Shown here: in pieces, positions 61,965 through 64,000 of the stretch
Layout: every line of letters starts with the position of its first letter
How positions within the stretch are numbered: the stretch's first letter is position 1
Assembly: GCA_963802795.1 (NCBI GenBank)
Contig: CAWDJV010000003.1
Span: 62,001-126,000, forward strand
Origin: JAIBJN01 sp963802795
GTDB taxonomy: Bacteria > Actinomycetota > Thermoleophilia > Gaiellales > Gaiellaceae
Length of the DNA stretch: 64,000 bases
Reading direction: 5' to 3'
Notes under the pieces: model-generated
The model's database searches: none
The model's input: only the letters and a program-made list of their open reading frames with translations
What the model was told of the DNA's origin: nothing
Program-made: the position numbers and the translations under genes

Positions 61965-63490
61965 ATGCAGAAGTTACGCTTGTTGATCGCATGCGCCGTC
62001 GTGATCGTCGGCGCCGTGCTGCCGCTGACGGCAGGTGCGGTCCCGCCGAGCGCGGCCCAGGCAACGGCCACGTTCGAGTACACGAAGAACTTGCATCCGC
62101 TGGGGTACTCCGCCCGGGAGATCCCGCTCGACAACACCGTGCCCGGGGCGGGCAGCTTCAACTCCGACCTGGCCTTCTGGGGCAACACGGCCGTCCAGGG
62201 CACGTACGCGGGCTTCCGCCTGATCAATGTCGAGGAGCCGGACAATCCCGATGGAGATCATCAACTGGGAGGAGTGCCAGAGCCGGTTCAACAGCAACGG
62301 CAACCAGGGCGACGTGATCATCTGGGGTGACCTCCTCATCCGGTCCTGGAACTCGGGGACGCCAGCGCCTCACTATCCGGACGGGACCACCATCCCGGTC
62401 ACCGATCCCGCCCGCTTCACGACGCCGGGTGCGTTCTGCGGCGACTGGCCGATGTTCCGCGAGCCGGCCGACCCGGCGGCGGGGCTCCCTGAGCGCGGCC
62501 AGGAGGGCGTGCACATCATCGACATCAGCGATCCGACGAATCCTGACGTCATCGGCTTCGTCGACACGCCGTGCGGCTCGCACACGGAGACGCTGGTGCC
62601 CGACCTCGAGAACGACCGGCTGCTCGTCTACAGCAACTCGTCGGCCAACACGACGTTCGGCGTGCCCGGGTGGTGGCGAGCTTCCGCTCAACTGCCGCGG
62701 CATCGACATCATCGAGGTGCCCCTGGACGACCCGGCGGACGCCTCGTACCTGCGCTTCGAGCGGTCCGGCGACCCGGACGAGGACATCGAGCATGCCCAC
62801 TCGTGCCACGACACCTCGGTAATCCTCGGCGACACGAACCTCGTGTCGTGCACCGGCTCCGGGGGCCCTGGCAACGGCGCCAGCGTGTTCACCATCGACC
62901 CCGCCCTCGGCGGCTCGAAGGAAGACCCGAAGTGGCTCTACCACAAGGTGACGGGCGGCATCTCGCTCGGCCACTCCTCATCGTTCACGTGGGACGGCGA
63001 GGTCCTGGTCATCAGCCACGAGCCCGGCGGCGGGTCCGGCGCCAACTGCGAGGCGACCGACAACCCGCTCGAGCGGACGTTCTTCTTCGTCGACGCCGAC
63101 ACGGGCACCTCGATCGGCCAGTTCACGATCCCACGGCCGCAGACGAACGTCGAGAACTGCACGACCCACAACTACGACATCGTCCCGCTTCGCGACCGGT
63201 ACGTGATGGTCAGCGGGAACTACCAGTCTGGAATCTCCGTGGTCGACTTCACGGATCCGGCGAACGCGAAGGAGATCGCCTACGCGGATCCGGCTCCGCT
63301 CGTCGATCCGAACCCGCCCGTCGGCATCGAGCTCGGCGGCGACTGGTCGACCTACTGGTACAACGGCCGCATCTACGAGTCCGACATCACGCGCGGGCTC
63401 ATCATCTGGAACCTCAGCGACAAGACCGTCGCCGGGGCGAGGAAGCTCGGCCACCTCAACCCGCAGACCACGGAGTTCAACATCGACTGA
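61965..63490 (+). CDS. Secreted LVIVD-repeat protein 2, two frameshifts
   Basis: About 508 residues after correcting slips near 62250 and 62672. Signal peptide QKLRLLIACAVVIVGAVLPLTAGA. Same plan as protein 1: FEYTKNLHPLGYSAREIPLDN...FNSDLAFWGNTAVQGTYAGFRLINV, GNQGDVIIWGDLLIRSWN, GVHIIDISDPTNPDVIGFVDTPCGSHTETLVPDLENDRLLVYSNSS, GIDIIEVPLDDPADASYLR, HSCHDTSVIL, GNYQSGISVVDFTDPANAKEIAYADPAPL, GGDWSTYWYNGRIYESDITRGLIIWNLSDK. ATG 61965 has GGAGGAG. Stop is followed by a strong hairpin. Confidence 0.8.
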
Positions 63491-63519
63491 GACGTCGCGC
63501 TCAGCCGACTGACGGAACC

Positions 63520-63549
63520 GAGGGTGGCCGCCGAGAGGCGGCCACCCTC
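63520..63549 (+). terminator. Terminator hairpin after LVIVD gene 2
   Basis: GAGGGTGGCCGCC-GAGA-GGCGGCCACCCTC, a perfect 13-bp stem. The next promoter's TTGACA begins 5 nt later. Confidence 0.85.
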
Positions 63550-63553
63550 ATTC

Positions 63554-63582
63554 TTGACAGTGGCACTAAAGCGCACAAGACT
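63554..63582 (+). promoter_or_regulatory. Promoter of LVIVD gene 3
   Basis: TTGACA (63554-63559), 17 nt, AAGACT (63577-63582). Confidence 0.55.
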
Positions 63583-63587
63583 GCCGC

Positions 63588-63630
63588 TGTCAGGCAGGCA
63601 AGAGGGGGGCCGGCCGCTGGGGGGCTTCCC
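63588..63630 (+). promoter_or_regulatory. Shared 5' leader motif, copy 3
   Basis: TGTCAGGCAGGCAAGAGG (from 63588) leads to GGGGGGCC (63604-63611), which can pair with GGCTTCCC (63623-63630), eight pairs with two G-U. The enclosed loop is only 11 nt, shorter than in copies 1 and 2. A ribosome binding site GGAGGTGG follows. Confidence 0.45.
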
Positions 63631-63655
63631 GTGACCCACGTGGAGGTGGTATCTC

Positions 63656-64000
63656 GTGAAGCTACGACTGGTGCTGGCGCTGGCGGCGCTGGGACTGGGG
63701 CTCGTCGCAGCTCCGTTGAGCGCGTCGCCGCCCAGGATCCCGCTGGTCCAGGATTGGGCGATCACGCCGAACTTGACCGCGCTCTCGTTCTCGGAGCGAA
63801 GCGTCCCGACGAGCGGGCCGGAATCCAACTTCATCAACTCGGACCTGGCCTTCTGGGGAGACATGGTCGTCCAGGGCCACTACAACGGCTTCCGACTCGT
63901 CGACGTCTCGCAGCCGAAGAAGCCGGTGGAGATCATCGACTATGAGGAGTGCGCGCCGAAGAACCCGACCGGCGCCGTTCCCGGGAACCAGGGCGACATC
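63656..64000 (+). CDS. Secreted LVIVD-repeat protein 3 (5' part)
   Basis: The first 115 codons are in the window; the gene runs off the end. Signal peptide KLRLVLALAALGLGLVAAPLSAS. Mature start WAITPNLTALSFSERSVPTSGPESNFINSDLAFWGDMVVQGHYNGFRLVDVSQPKKPVEIIDYEEC...GNQGDI lines up with proteins 1 and 2, including the SDLAFWG and GNQGD blocks. GTG 63656 follows GGAGGTGG. More copies may lie downstream. Confidence 0.82.
   Translation, partial: MKLRLVLALAALGLGLVAAPLSASPPRIPLVQDWAITPNLTALSFSERSVPTSGPESNFINSDLAFWGDMVVQGHYNGFRLVDVSQPKKPVEIIDYEECAPKNPTGAVPGNQGDI

Noticed and set aside
1..64000. tRNA, rRNA, CRISPR array or insertion sequence
   Set aside because: No cloverleaf-like segment, regularly spaced repeat array, transposase motif or terminal inverted repeats were seen in the intergenic stretches.

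Overview
This is a high-GC, gene-dense window with many GTG starts and many 1-4 nt gene overlaps. Gene content (mraZ-to-ftsZ cluster without ftsA, meso-DAP-type MurE, CGNR regulator, ECF sigma factor paired with ogt, tandem LVIVD proteins) points to a member of the Actinomycetota, plausibly a Thermoleophilia/Gaiellales-like lineage; the rank below phylum is inference. A striking property is about 20 single-base frameshifts, including in essential genes (murD, murG, ftsI) and in rlmN and gcvPB. This suggests an uncorrected long-read assembly more than gene decay, so broken genes are annotated here as single loci.

Layout. 1-5.0 kb: tail of a small membrane protein, convergent with a large secreted reprolysin-like zinc metalloprotease. 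5.1-7.3 kb: two overlapping XRE-cupin regulators, divergent from a two-domain VOC protein. 7.3-13 kb: plus-strand surface-type group (50-aa membrane peptide, methyltransferase, sulfatase-family membrane enzyme, HTH protein, UPF0104 flippase-like protein, small membrane protein). 13-18 kb: gltX, lipoprotein, endonuclease IV, Cys-rich protein, HAD phosphatase, Ca2+/cation antiporter. 18-24 kb: ABC ATPase with two tandem paralogous FtsX/MacB-type permeases. 24-28 kb: CapA-like protein; marR-MFS-ltaE operon. 28-35 kb: rlmN, convergent with a gcvT-H-PA-PB-HEAT-cupin operon.

35-51 kb is one long minus-strand division/peptidoglycan cluster, mraZ-rsmH-ftsL-ftsI-murE-murF-mraY-murD-ftsW-murG-murC-murB-ftsQ-ftsZ, with tryptophanase directly behind ftsZ. 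Four GTGG boxes spaced exactly 10 nt apart precede mraZ, and ftsZ has its own promoter-like sequence with two overlapping palindromes.

51-60 kb: small acidic protein, PfkB kinase, ECF sigma factor plus ogt, a hypothetical protein, hyuB-hyuA hydantoinase genes, a CGNR regulator divergent from a cupin across a palindromic operator, a HhH-GPD glycosylase and azlC-azlD. 60-64 kb: three tandem genes for secreted LVIVD-repeat proteins. Each has its own TTGACA promoter and a shared 5' leader motif; strong GGCCGCC/GGCGGCC terminator hairpins follow the first two genes. This repeated module is the most likely undescribed system in the window. No rRNA, tRNA, CRISPR array or insertion sequence was recognised.
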